In this document: piece by piece, positions 1 through 5,385 of the stretch
Numbering within the stretch: position 1 is the stretch's first letter
How the letters are laid out: each line of letters begins with the position of its first letter
Source of the DNA: Methylococcaceae bacterium
GTDB taxonomy: Bacteria > Pseudomonadota > Gammaproteobacteria > Methylococcales > Methylomonadaceae
NCBI GenBank assembly: GCA_005779525.1
Contig: SXIZ01000227.1
Location: 1-6,022 of the forward strand
Direction of reading: 5' to 3'
DNA: 6,022 bases
Position numbers and translations under genes: made by a program
Notes under the pieces: model-generated
Databases searched by the model: none
The model's input: the letters and a program-made list of their open reading frames with translations, nothing else
Told to the model about the DNA's origin: nothing

Positions 1-931
1 CTGCCGCAAATTTCTCACGATACAAGCTGCGATTAAGCTGCACATGGGTTTCATCTTGCCATGCTAACATACTGGCATGTTGCGTAGGGAGTGGCATCGC
101 ACAGCCGTGATAAGTACGATATTGCAAATACTGTTGCAATACTGCAGCGTCGCCTGCGACAAAGCCCGATCTTAGGCCAGGAACATTGGAGCGTTTGGAG
201 AGGCTATGAAATACTACGCAACGTTTAAATGCGGTGTTGCCCATAGCATATGCGGCTTGCAATAATCCTGGCGGTGGGTTGTTTTCGTCAGCATACAATT
301 CACTATAGCATTCGTCGGCAGCGATGATGAAATCATAGTGTTCCGCAAGCTCGATCAAACGAGTCAAGGTTGTGAGCGGGAGTAATTCCCCTGACGGATT
401 ACCTGGCGAACAAATATACAGCAGTTGGCAACGCTGCCATACGTCGCTAGGGACGCTATCAAAGTCGGGTAAATAACTCTGATCTGGCGTGGTATTTAAA
501 AAATACGGTTCAGCACCTGCCAGTAACGCAGCGCCTTCATAGATTTGATAGAACGGATTGGGCATCAGGACGAGCGGTTGTTTCGCTGGGTCGATAATGC
601 ATTGCGCAAACGAAAACAACGCTTCACGAGTGCCGTTCACAGGCAAAATTTGGGTTTCTGCATTGAGCGCATTCGCACCTAAATTAAAACGCCGAACCAG
701 CCAATGCGCAATAGTTTGCCGTAACTCGGGTAAACCTTTGGTGGTCGGGTAATTCGATAAGGTTGACAAGTTGGCAACTAATGCCTCAGTAATAAAGCTA
801 GGCGCAGCATGTTGTGGCTCTCCCATGGAAAGGGCAATATGCCCTTTGGCAGCCGGGGGAGTGATCCCCAGTTTTAACAGCGCTAGTTTTTCAAACGGGT
901 AGGGATGCAGTTGACGTAAAAGTGGATTCAT
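1..931 (-). CDS. dapC: Succinyldiaminopimelate transaminase DapC (C-terminus cut off by window edge)
   Basis: PLP-dependent fold-type I aminotransferase. It is predicted to convert N-succinyl-2-amino-6-ketopimelate plus glutamate to N-succinyl-LL-diaminopimelate in the cytosolic lysine/meso-diaminopimelate pathway that feeds peptidoglycan. The reading frame starts at the ATG at 931-929 and stays open for 310 codons to the left edge. The family is about 400 residues long, so roughly the last 90 are missing. Visible motifs: the N-terminus MNPLLRQLHPYPFEKL, typical of DapC; SMGEP near residue 36; YPTTKGLPELR near 61; NGTREALFSF near 100; the cofactor-binding SPGNPSG with N178; ADECY with D206 and Y209; and the Schiff-base lysine K246 in SLSKRSN, followed by R254 in GLRSGF. 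The start overlaps the stop of the upstream peptidase gene (TAATG) and has no clear Shine-Dalgarno sequence, so translation is probably coupled. The aminotransferase fold is certain. The DapC assignment rests on recognising the overall sequence; an AlaC-like or aspartate-type aminotransferase is less likely. Confidence 0.87.
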   Translation of the reverse strand, partial: MNPLLRQLHPYPFEKLALLKLGITPPAAKGHIALSMGEPQHAAPSFITEALVANLSTLSNYPTTKGLPELRQTIAHWLVRRFNLGANALNAETQILPVNGTREALFSFAQCIIDPAKQPLVLMPNPFYQIYEGAALLAGAEPYFLNTTPDQSYLPDFDSVPSDVWQRCQLLYICSPGNPSGELLPLTTLTRLIELAEHYDFIIAADECYSELYADENNPPPGLLQAAYAMGNTAFKRCVVFHSLSKRSNVPGLRSGFVAGDAAVLQQYLQYRTYHGCAMPLPTQHASMLAWQDETHVQLNRSLYREKFAA

Positions 932-1707
932 TAGGGTGTGCAGTTGGGACGAAGACCTGAGGCGTTTGCCTGTTGTTGTAATTGCAGGGCATTGGCCATG
1001 TGTTGTTGCAGATTTTGAATGCGTGTGGCATGTGCTGGATGCGTGGACATGAACTCGATGGGTTGCTGCGCATTCTGACTGGCTCGCTCCATTTTTTGCC
1101 ACAAGGCAATACTTTGGGTGGGATCAAAACCCGCTTTAGCCATCAAATCTAAGCCAATTAAATCAGCTTCACTTTCGTGGGTGCGGCTAAAAGGTAAGAG
1201 TACGCCATATTGCGCACCCATGCCCAATAAGCCCAAACTGGTTGCACCTAAGCCGCCAGAAGCTTGTAATACACTCATACCTGCATTCATGGCGGTTTCT
1301 TGCGACATCCGTTCATTGCTGTGTTTGGCGAGTACATGCCCAATTTCATGCCCAATGACCGAGGCGAGCTGTGAGGGGTTGTCAATCAGTTTCAATAAGC
1401 CAGTATGCACCCCGATTTTATAGCCAGGCAAAGCAAAGGCATTAAACGAAGGGTCGTCAAAAACTAAGACTTCCCATTGTCCTCCGATTTGTTGGGTGAG
1501 GCTGTGGGCTACACAGTTGACCACTTTGTTAAAGCTAGCATTACCAGAAATGGGTTTTGTTTTTTTTAAATCGTCAAACGCTTGCAAGCCCATTTGATCG
1601 ATCTGGTTATCGGGCATGAAAATAAGTTGATTCCTACCCGTAGGACTGGTGACGCAAGCATTTAATAAGCCTGCAATGACGGTGCTGAACAAGAATTTTT
1701 TTAACAT
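931..1707 (-). CDS. M48-family zinc metallopeptidase, predicted lipoprotein
   Basis: Predicted periplasmic zinc endopeptidase of the M48 group, related to the LoiP/YcaL/BepA-like enzymes that handle outer-membrane proteins. The 258-residue product begins with a short basic and hydrophobic signal peptide ending in a lipobox (LLNAC, modified cysteine C18). Val at +2 does not give an inner-membrane retention signal, so outer-membrane anchoring is likely. The catalytic HEIGH motif lies at 120-124 (H120, E121, H124). The third zinc ligand is probably E178 in HESEAD, with D182 completing the E-x-x-x-D pattern. A conserved STHP follows at 221-224. The last 30 residues are rich in Gln and Ala and hold a second cysteine near the end (C255); no TPR domain is present, unlike BepA. 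The gene has no obvious Shine-Dalgarno sequence, and its ATG lies in an 11-bp tandem repeat. It sits directly upstream of dapC in the same direction, so the two are probably co-transcribed, although no functional link is known. The family is clear; the exact orthologue is not. Confidence 0.92.
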   Translation of the reverse strand: MLKKFLFSTVIAGLLNACVTSPTGRNQLIFMPDNQIDQMGLQAFDDLKKTKPISGNASFNKVVNCVAHSLTQQIGGQWEVLVFDDPSFNAFALPGYKIGVHTGLLKLIDNPSQLASVIGHEIGHVLAKHSNERMSQETAMNAGMSVLQASGGLGATSLGLLGMGAQYGVLLPFSRTHESEADLIGLDLMAKAGFDPTQSIALWQKMERASQNAQQPIEFMSTHPAHATRIQNLQQHMANALQLQQQANASGLRPNCTP

Positions 1708-1726
1708 GATGTAACCATGATGTAAC
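1705..1726. repeat. Perfect 11-bp tandem duplication over the peptidase start codon
   Basis: The unit CATGATGTAAC occurs twice with no gap, at 1705-1715 and 1716-1726. Read on the minus strand, each copy holds an ATG: the annotated peptidase start at 1707-1705 and a second one at 1718-1716. The second ATG is out of frame and opens a five-codon reading frame (MVTSC) that stops at 1701, just inside the peptidase gene. The repeat is seen directly; any effect on translation is inference. Confidence 0.9.
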
Positions 1727-1734
1727 TTGGATTA

Positions 1735-1747
1735 GCCAAAATTTGGC
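1735..1747. promoter_or_regulatory. 13-bp palindrome, possible operator upstream of the peptidase gene
   Basis: GCCAAA (1735-1740) and TTTGGC (1742-1747) form a perfect inverted repeat around a single central A. It lies 28 bases upstream of the peptidase ATG, where a repressor site or the downstream edge of a promoter would be expected. No regulator can be named. With a one-base centre it fits a DNA-level operator better than an RNA hairpin. Chance remains possible in AT-rich sequence. Confidence 0.35.
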
Positions 1748-1832
1748 ATTATTTTAACTTAACTTAGCTACTGCAGGTTAAAAAACTCCGCAATAAGCTG
1801 AGTGGAGGCCTATAAATATTCATTCGGGCGCG

Positions 1833-1875
1833 GAAATTGCTTTAGCAGAATATGCTATTATCGAAGCGGAATTTT
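1833..1875 (+). other. Imperfect stem-loop of unknown role in the ruvA upstream region
   Basis: The outer arms AATTGCTT (1835-1842) and AAGCGGAATT (1864-1873) pair except for a two-G bulge. Inside them is a perfect small hairpin, AGCA (1844-1847) with TGCT (1853-1856) around a five-base loop. A short T run follows at 1872-1876. It could be part of a small RNA, a weak terminator or chance pairing. No known RNA family is recognised. Confidence 0.22.
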
Positions 1876-1950
1876 TGTGATTAGCGATATAAGCTGTTCG
1901 CTGCAAAAAATGGGACTGCAACTAGCGCTAATGTTCACGGTAAACTTTTT

Positions 1951-1956
1951 TATAAT
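1951..1956 (+). promoter_or_regulatory. Candidate -10 box of the ruvAB promoter
   Basis: TATAAT at 1951-1956 matches the sigma-70 -10 consensus perfectly and lies 106 bases before the ruvA GTG. No good -35 hexamer stands 16-18 bases upstream, and there is no extended -10 TGn. The nearest similar hexamer, TTCACG at 1934-1939, leaves only an 11-base spacer. If the box is used, transcription would start near 1963 and give a leader of about 100 bases. The call rests on the hexamer and its position only. Confidence 0.35.
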
Positions 1957-2050
1957 GTCGAATAAACAATTTTCAACGCTGGGAGTGACCCGATTTGGGG
2001 TCCTAGTTACGCCTGTGTACGGTCAGTTTTTAACAGTCAATTTTTTACTT

Positions 2051-2054
2051 GGAG
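2051..2054 (+). promoter_or_regulatory. Ribosome binding site that fixes the GTG start of ruvA
   Basis: GGAG lies seven bases before the GTG at 2062-2064. From that codon the protein begins MIGYLKGKL, the standard RuvA N-terminus, so the non-ATG start is well supported. Confidence 0.8.
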
Positions 2055-2061
2055 CAAGACA

Positions 2062-2676
2062 GTGATTGGCTATTTAAAAGGTAAGCTGATAGCCAAAATG
2101 CCCCCGGCGTTATTGCTGGATGTTCAGGGGGTAGGCTATGAATTGGAAGCGCCAATGACTACCTTCTATAGTTTGCCAGCCCTAGCGGAGGAAGTTACGC
2201 TGTACACCCATTTGGTTGTGCGGGAGGATGCGCATAGTTTATTTGGTTTTGCGACCTTGGCAGACCGTCAACTATTTCGCACGCTGATTAAAGTCAATGG
2301 GGTCGGTCCCAAGCTCGCTTTAACCATTCTATCCGGGCAAACTGCCGCAGAATTCCAGCGCTGTATTCAGCAAAATGACAGTCAAGCCTTGGTACGCTTG
2401 CCTGGAGTGGGAAAAAAAACCGCCGAGCGCTTAATTATTGAATTACGAGATCGTTTGGCAGATGCTCCTGATATTGCTGTTGATAGTGCAAATTTGGCGG
2501 TGCCTTCTGGAACGACAGTGGTTACCCCGGCGAATCCGAAACAAGATGCTATCAGTGCCCTGTGTGCTCTGGGCTATAAGCCCATGGATGCCAGCAGAAT
2601 GGTGCAGTCCATTGATTTGCAGGATAAGAGTTGTGAGGACATTATTCGTCTGGCATTGCAAGGAGCGCTGCGATGA
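2062..2676 (+). CDS. ruvA: Holliday junction branch migration protein RuvA
   Basis: RuvA binds four-way DNA junctions as a tetramer and loads the RuvB motor on opposite arms for branch migration during recombinational repair in the cytoplasm. The 204-residue length is normal. Domain I (about 1-64, OB fold) opens with MIGYLKG and carries the acidic pin residues E55 and D56 in VVREDAHSLFGF. Domain II has the two helix-hairpin-helix motifs NGVGPKLA (79-86) and LPGVGKKTAERL (113-124), which contact the DNA backbone. A linker of about 140-158, rich in Val, Thr and Ala, leads to the C-terminal RuvB-binding domain (about 159-204), which includes ALGYKPMDA. The start is GTG with GGAG seven bases upstream. 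The stop overlaps the ruvB start as ATGA, so the two are translationally coupled. No LexA box was seen upstream, and ruvC, which often precedes ruvA, is not adjacent. Confidence 0.98.
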   Translation: MIGYLKGKLIAKMPPALLLDVQGVGYELEAPMTTFYSLPALAEEVTLYTHLVVREDAHSLFGFATLADRQLFRTLIKVNGVGPKLALTILSGQTAAEFQRCIQQNDSQALVRLPGVGKKTAERLIIELRDRLADAPDIAVDSANLAVPSGTTVVTPANPKQDAISALCALGYKPMDASRMVQSIDLQDKSCEDIIRLALQGALR

Positions 2677-3713
2677 TTGAAAGTGATCGTTTGTTAAGTG
2701 CTGAGGTAAAAATTGATGAAGAACGTCTGGATCGTGCTATCCGGCCTAAGCGTTTAAATGAATATATCGGGCAACAAGAATTGCGTGCGCAAATGGAGAT
2801 TTTTATTCATGCCGCAACCGCGCGCAAAGAGGCGCTAGATCATGTATTGATATTTGGGCCACCGGGCTTAGGTAAAACCACACTTGCCAATATTATCGCT
2901 GCTGAAATGGGGGTCAGTATTCGGCAGACTTCCGGGCCAGTTTTAGATAAAGCAGGGGATTTGGCGGCGTTATTAACCAATCTGCAAGCGCATGATGTCT
3001 TATTTATTGATGAAATTCATCGATTAAGTCCGGCGGTGGAAGAAATTCTGTATCCGGCGATGGAAGATTCTCAAATTGATTTAATGATTGGTGAGGGGCC
3101 AGCGGCGCGCTCGATTAAGTTGGATTTACCGCCGTTTACTTTGGTGGGAGCCACAACACGCGCCGGATTATTAACTTCGCCACTGCGAGATCGCTTTGGG
3201 ATAGTACAACGCTTAGAGTTTTATTCTATCGAAGAATTAATGCTGATTATTCAACGCTCAGCGCAGGCTTTAGGTATTCCCATTGTCCAAGATGGTGCAC
3301 TTGAAATCGCAAAACGTTCGCGTGGCACGCCAAGAATTGCTAATCGCTTATTGCGTCGGGTAAGGGATTATGCCCAAGTTAAAGGTACCGGAAGTATCAC
3401 CCAAGCGATTGCCGATGCTGCACTCTTGATGTTACAAATTGATCAGTGTGGTTTTGATGCTTTGGACCGTAAATTGCTTAAAACTATGATAGATAATTTT
3501 GCAGGTGGTCCGGTGGGTTTAGATACCCTAGCTGCCGCAATTAGTGAAGAGCGTGGCACTATTGAAGATGTCTTGGAGCCGTATTTAATTCAGCAGGGGT
3601 TTATCATGCGCACGCCACGTGGACGGATAGTGACGCAAAATACTTATCAACATTTTGGCTTAGCTCAACCTAAGCAATTATTAGATATTGTGGATTATCT
3701 GCCTGACAGATAA
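2673..3713 (+). CDS. ruvB: Holliday junction branch migration ATPase RuvB
   Basis: Hexameric AAA+ ATPase that pumps DNA through the RuvA-bound Holliday junction. The 346-residue product is full length. The Walker A motif GPPGLGKTT spans 62-70 (K68). The Walker B motif LFIDEIH has D113 and E114. The GATTRAG stretch (159-165) holds sensor 1. LRDRFG carries the arginine finger R174, and RGTPRIANRLLRRVRD holds the sensor-2 arginine R221. The C-terminal winged-helix domain (about 270-346) ends with the DNA-contacting RTPRGR (313-318). All key residues are intact. The start is supported by AAGGAG at 2660-2665, seven bases upstream inside ruvA, and by the four-base overlap with the ruvA stop. Downstream there are 166 bases before ybgC with their own promoter, so ruvAB and the Tol genes are at least partly separate transcription units. 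Confidence 0.99.
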   Translation: MIESDRLLSAEVKIDEERLDRAIRPKRLNEYIGQQELRAQMEIFIHAATARKEALDHVLIFGPPGLGKTTLANIIAAEMGVSIRQTSGPVLDKAGDLAALLTNLQAHDVLFIDEIHRLSPAVEEILYPAMEDSQIDLMIGEGPAARSIKLDLPPFTLVGATTRAGLLTSPLRDRFGIVQRLEFYSIEELMLIIQRSAQALGIPIVQDGALEIAKRSRGTPRIANRLLRRVRDYAQVKGTGSITQAIADAALLMLQIDQCGFDALDRKLLKTMIDNFAGGPVGLDTLAAAISEERGTIEDVLEPYLIQQGFIMRTPRGRIVTQNTYQHFGLAQPKQLLDIVDYLPDR

Positions 3714-3758
3714 CACCTGTAAATAAGCAGCTGTAGTCTGGCTGGATTGCTTGGGTAA

Positions 3759-3779
3759 AGTTAATTTTTTACATTAACT
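3759..3779. repeat. 7-bp inverted repeat between ruvB and ybgC
   Basis: AGTTAAT (3759-3765) and ATTAACT (3773-3779) are perfect inverted copies around a seven-base T-rich centre. The stem is AT-rich with no T tract after it, so it is a poor intrinsic terminator. It lies about 50-70 bases upstream of the ybgC promoter -35 box, where an operator or activator site would fit. No binding protein can be named. Confidence 0.4.
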
Positions 3780-3826
3780 ATAAATCCCAGGGTATAGATT
3801 TTATTAAGACAAAAATTATCTGTGAT

Positions 3827-3854
3827 TTGAAAAGCTCAAAAAATCATTTATAAT
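3827..3854 (+). promoter_or_regulatory. Sigma-70-type promoter of the ybgC-tol operon
   Basis: TTGAAA (3827-3832, five of six consensus bases) and TATAAT (3849-3854, perfect) are separated by 16 bases. This is the best promoter match in the window. Transcription would start near 3861, giving a leader of about 20 bases that contains the AAAGAGG ribosome site of ybgC. A weaker alternative pair further upstream is TTTACA (3768-3773) with TATAGA (3793-3798), at a 19-base spacing. Confidence 0.7.
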
Positions 3855-3866
3855 GAATGGTTTGCT

Positions 3867-3873
3867 AAAGAGG
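3867..3873 (+). promoter_or_regulatory. Ribosome binding site that decides the ybgC start
   Basis: AAAGAGG ends six bases before the ATG at 3880. The earlier in-frame ATG at 3853 has no such site and lies inside the -10 box, so this element selects the 3880 start. Confidence 0.8.
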
Positions 3874-3879
3874 TTTGTT

Positions 3880-4281
3880 ATGCATACATTCAGCTGGCCG
3901 ATTCGTGTGTATTATGAAGACACTGATGCTGGTGGCGTGGTTTACTATGCTAATTACCTAAAGTTTTTTGAGCGCGCCCGCACGGAAATGCTGCGTTCAA
4001 TTGGCTTTGAGCAAGATGTATTACGTGCAGAATTAAATATTTTGTTCGTAGTCCATGCGGTACAACTTGAGTATCTCAAGCCCGCAAAATTTAATGAATT
4101 ATTACAGGTCGATACTGAAATAATCGAGTTGAAAAAAACGCGGCTCGTATTTAGGCAACTTATCAGCAAGGAAGGAACACCCTTGTGTCGAGCTCAAGTC
4201 AGTATTGCCTGTGTGAATGAAACGACCATGCGCCCAACAGCGATTCCAGCAACGTTAATAGAACAGTTAAACAATGAATAA
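3880..4281 (+). CDS. ybgC: Tol-Pal system-associated acyl-CoA thioesterase YbgC
   Basis: Hotdog-fold thioesterase of the 4-hydroxybenzoyl-CoA thioesterase/YbgC group. It hydrolyses acyl-CoA (or acyl-ACP-linked) substrates in the cytoplasm and is regularly the first gene of the tol-pal cluster; its link to Tol function is not well understood. From the ATG at 3880 the product has 133 residues, a normal length. It opens with WPIRVYYEDTDAGGVVYYANY, carrying the catalytic aspartate D16 in TDAGG, followed by the family motif FFERARTE. The usual His after GVVY is Tyr here (GVVYYANY), a variant I believe is found in other members. An in-frame ATG at 3853 would add nine residues, but it overlaps the -10 box and lacks a ribosome site, so 3880 is preferred. 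The 3' end overlaps tolQ by eight bases, which suggests coupled translation. Confidence 0.93.
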   Translation: MHTFSWPIRVYYEDTDAGGVVYYANYLKFFERARTEMLRSIGFEQDVLRAELNILFVVHAVQLEYLKPAKFNELLQVDTEIIELKKTRLVFRQLISKEGTPLCRAQVSIACVNETTMRPTAIPATLIEQLNNE

Positions 4282-4951
4282 TGATTTATCAATAATCCAT
4301 TTAATTGCTTCTGCGAGTATCGTAGTCCAATTTGTCATGCTAATCCTCTTGGCAGCTTCGGTGATCTCGTGGACTTTTATTTTCAACAAACGTAAACAGC
4401 TTAATCGCGCCATTTACATCACTGATCAATTCGAATCTGAATTTTGGTCAGGTGTCGATTTATCCGAGTTATACCGCAATATGATGTCCAAAGATTTTGA
4501 GCCGGAAGGCATTGAGAAAATCTTTGTTGCAGGCTACAAAGAATTTTCCCGTATGCAAAAAACGGGCACAGTTGATCCTGCGGCGCAAGTCGAAAATGCG
4601 CATCGGGCAATGCGGATAGAACAACAACGTGAAATCGAAAGTCTTGATGAATCCTTACCCTTTTTAGCAACTGTCGGTTCAACCAGTCCTTATATCGGAT
4701 TGTTTGGTACCGTGTGGGGCATCATGAACTCCTTCCGTGCTTTGGGGAATGTGCAGCAAGCGACATTATCGCAAGTTGCTCCGGGGATTGCTGAAGCGTT
4801 AATCGCCACCGCGATCGGTTTGTTTGCGGCGATTCCTGCAGTAGTATCTTACAATCGTTTTAGTACCCGTTTAGATCGCTTAGCAGGACGCTACGAGCTA
4901 TTCATTGATGAATTTGTGGTATTGTTGCAAAGACAGGCCCATACACGATGA
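4274..4951 (+). CDS. tolQ: Tol-Pal motor subunit TolQ
   Basis: Inner-membrane proton-channel subunit of the TolQRA motor, homologous to ExbB and MotA. It uses the proton motive force to energise TolA during outer-membrane constriction at division. The 225-residue product has the family topology: a first membrane helix at about 14-37, a large cytoplasmic loop at about 38-127, and two further helices at about 128-152 and 168-192. The pore-lining threonines are present as T146 in GLFGTVWGIMNSF and T179 in EALIATAIGLFAAIPAV, matching E. coli T145 and T178. The start lies inside the end of ybgC (eight-base overlap) with only a weak ribosome site, and the stop overlaps the tolR start as ATGA. ExbB is the alternative, but the ybgC-tolQ-tolR-tolA order settles on TolQ. 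Confidence 0.97.
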   Translation: MNNDLSIIHLIASASIVVQFVMLILLAASVISWTFIFNKRKQLNRAIYITDQFESEFWSGVDLSELYRNMMSKDFEPEGIEKIFVAGYKEFSRMQKTGTVDPAAQVENAHRAMRIEQQREIESLDESLPFLATVGSTSPYIGLFGTVWGIMNSFRALGNVQQATLSQVAPGIAEALIATAIGLFAAIPAVVSYNRFSTRLDRLAGRYELFIDEFVVLLQRQAHTR

Positions 4952-5379
4952 AAGGCATGCACAAGAAAAATGGCCGTAGAAAACCTATGGCGGAAATCAA
5001 TGTTGTACCCTACATTGATGTCACCTTAGTTTTGCTGATTATTTTTATGATTACCACGCCATTGCTGCAAACCGGGGTCCAAGTTGACCTACCGCAAGCA
5101 GAAGCTAAAATCGTCGAACCCAAAAACGATCCCCCGATTATCATTTCGATTGATGAGCAAGGTCAGTTTTTTATCGATTTGGGTGACCAGCACGAAGTGC
5201 CAATCGTGGAAACTGAAATTTTGGAACGGGTCTCAGCAGTGATTAGCAGTAAGCCTGAAACCCCTGTATATATTCGCGGCGATCACAAAATTGATTATGG
5301 TAAAGTTGTTACCCTGATGTCAGCTTTAAAAAATGCGCATGTCCCAAGTGTAGGGTTAATGACGACACCAAAACAATAA
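4948..5379 (+). CDS. tolR: Tol-Pal motor subunit TolR
   Basis: Inner-membrane partner of TolQ in the proton channel, homologous to ExbD and MotB. Its periplasmic domain is thought to bind peptidoglycan when the motor is active. The 143-residue product has a basic cytoplasmic N-terminus (KKNGRRKPM), one membrane helix at about 19-40 and a periplasmic domain to the end. The essential protonatable aspartate is D24 in VVPYIDVTLVLLIIFM, matching E. coli D23. The periplasmic part shows the typical VQVDLPQA and VYIRGDHKIDYGKVVTLMSALKNA stretches. The ATG at 4948 overlaps the tolQ stop by four bases. A weak AGACAGG stands ten bases upstream, so coupling probably drives its translation. tolA follows after a six-base gap in the same reading frame. 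Confidence 0.97.
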   Translation: MKGMHKKNGRRKPMAEINVVPYIDVTLVLLIIFMITTPLLQTGVQVDLPQAEAKIVEPKNDPPIIISIDEQGQFFIDLGDQHEVPIVETEILERVSAVISSKPETPVYIRGDHKIDYGKVVTLMSALKNAHVPSVGLMTTPKQ

Positions 5380-5385
5380 CACCAT

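Larger units (their letters stand above)
1708..2061. other. Divergent intergenic region between the peptidase gene and ruvA
   Basis: This 354-base spacer separates the minus-strand peptidase gene from plus-strand ruvA and must hold the promoters for both. It is AT-rich and contains a 13-bp palindrome (1735-1747), an imperfect stem-loop (about 1833-1875), a TATAAT box (1951-1956), a small 5-bp hairpin (GACCC 1987-1991 with GGGTC 1998-2002) and two similar T-rich direct repeats (GTCAGTTTTTA 2022-2032 and GTCAATTTTTTA 2036-2047). An 87-codon plus-strand frame starting with GTG at 1802 ends at 2065, overlapping the ruvA GTG by four bases. Its product resembles nothing I recognise, it has no ribosome site, and it crosses the -10 box, so I do not call it a gene. 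I saw no tRNA, no LexA box (CTGT-N8-ACAG) and no recognisable ruvC remnant. Confidence 0.75.

Noticed and set aside
558..752. Plus-strand 64-codon frame
   Set aside because: It lies antisense within dapC, whose conserved motifs are intact, and has no recognisable product or ribosome site.
891..1423. Frames overlapping the peptidase gene on both strands (minus 891-1127, plus 1118-1423)
   Set aside because: They are in other frames of a clearly conserved M48 peptidase; their sequences have no domain features.
1797..1885. Possible ruvC remnant upstream of ruvA
   Set aside because: No frame shows the RuvC C-terminal pattern with its catalytic Asp residues or the DALAIA-type helix.
2013..2026. 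Possible LexA/SOS box before ruvA (CTGTGTACGGTCAG)
   Set aside because: The CTG and CAG half-sites are eight bases apart rather than ten, and the inner bases do not fit the consensus.
2438..2680. Frames within ruvA on both strands (plus 2438-2680, minus 2443-2661)
   Set aside because: RuvA domain III is intact in its own frame; these are shadow frames without support.
3728..3744. Possible intrinsic terminator after ruvB (CAGC with GCTG)
   Set aside because: The stem has only four pairs with a nine-base loop and no T tract after it.
3954..4169. Minus-strand 71-codon frame within ybgC
   Set aside because: It is antisense to the conserved hotdog-fold gene and has no ribosome site or recognisable motif.
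4419..4682. Minus-strand 87-codon frame within tolQ
   Set aside because: It is antisense to the conserved cytoplasmic loop of TolQ and has no recognisable features.
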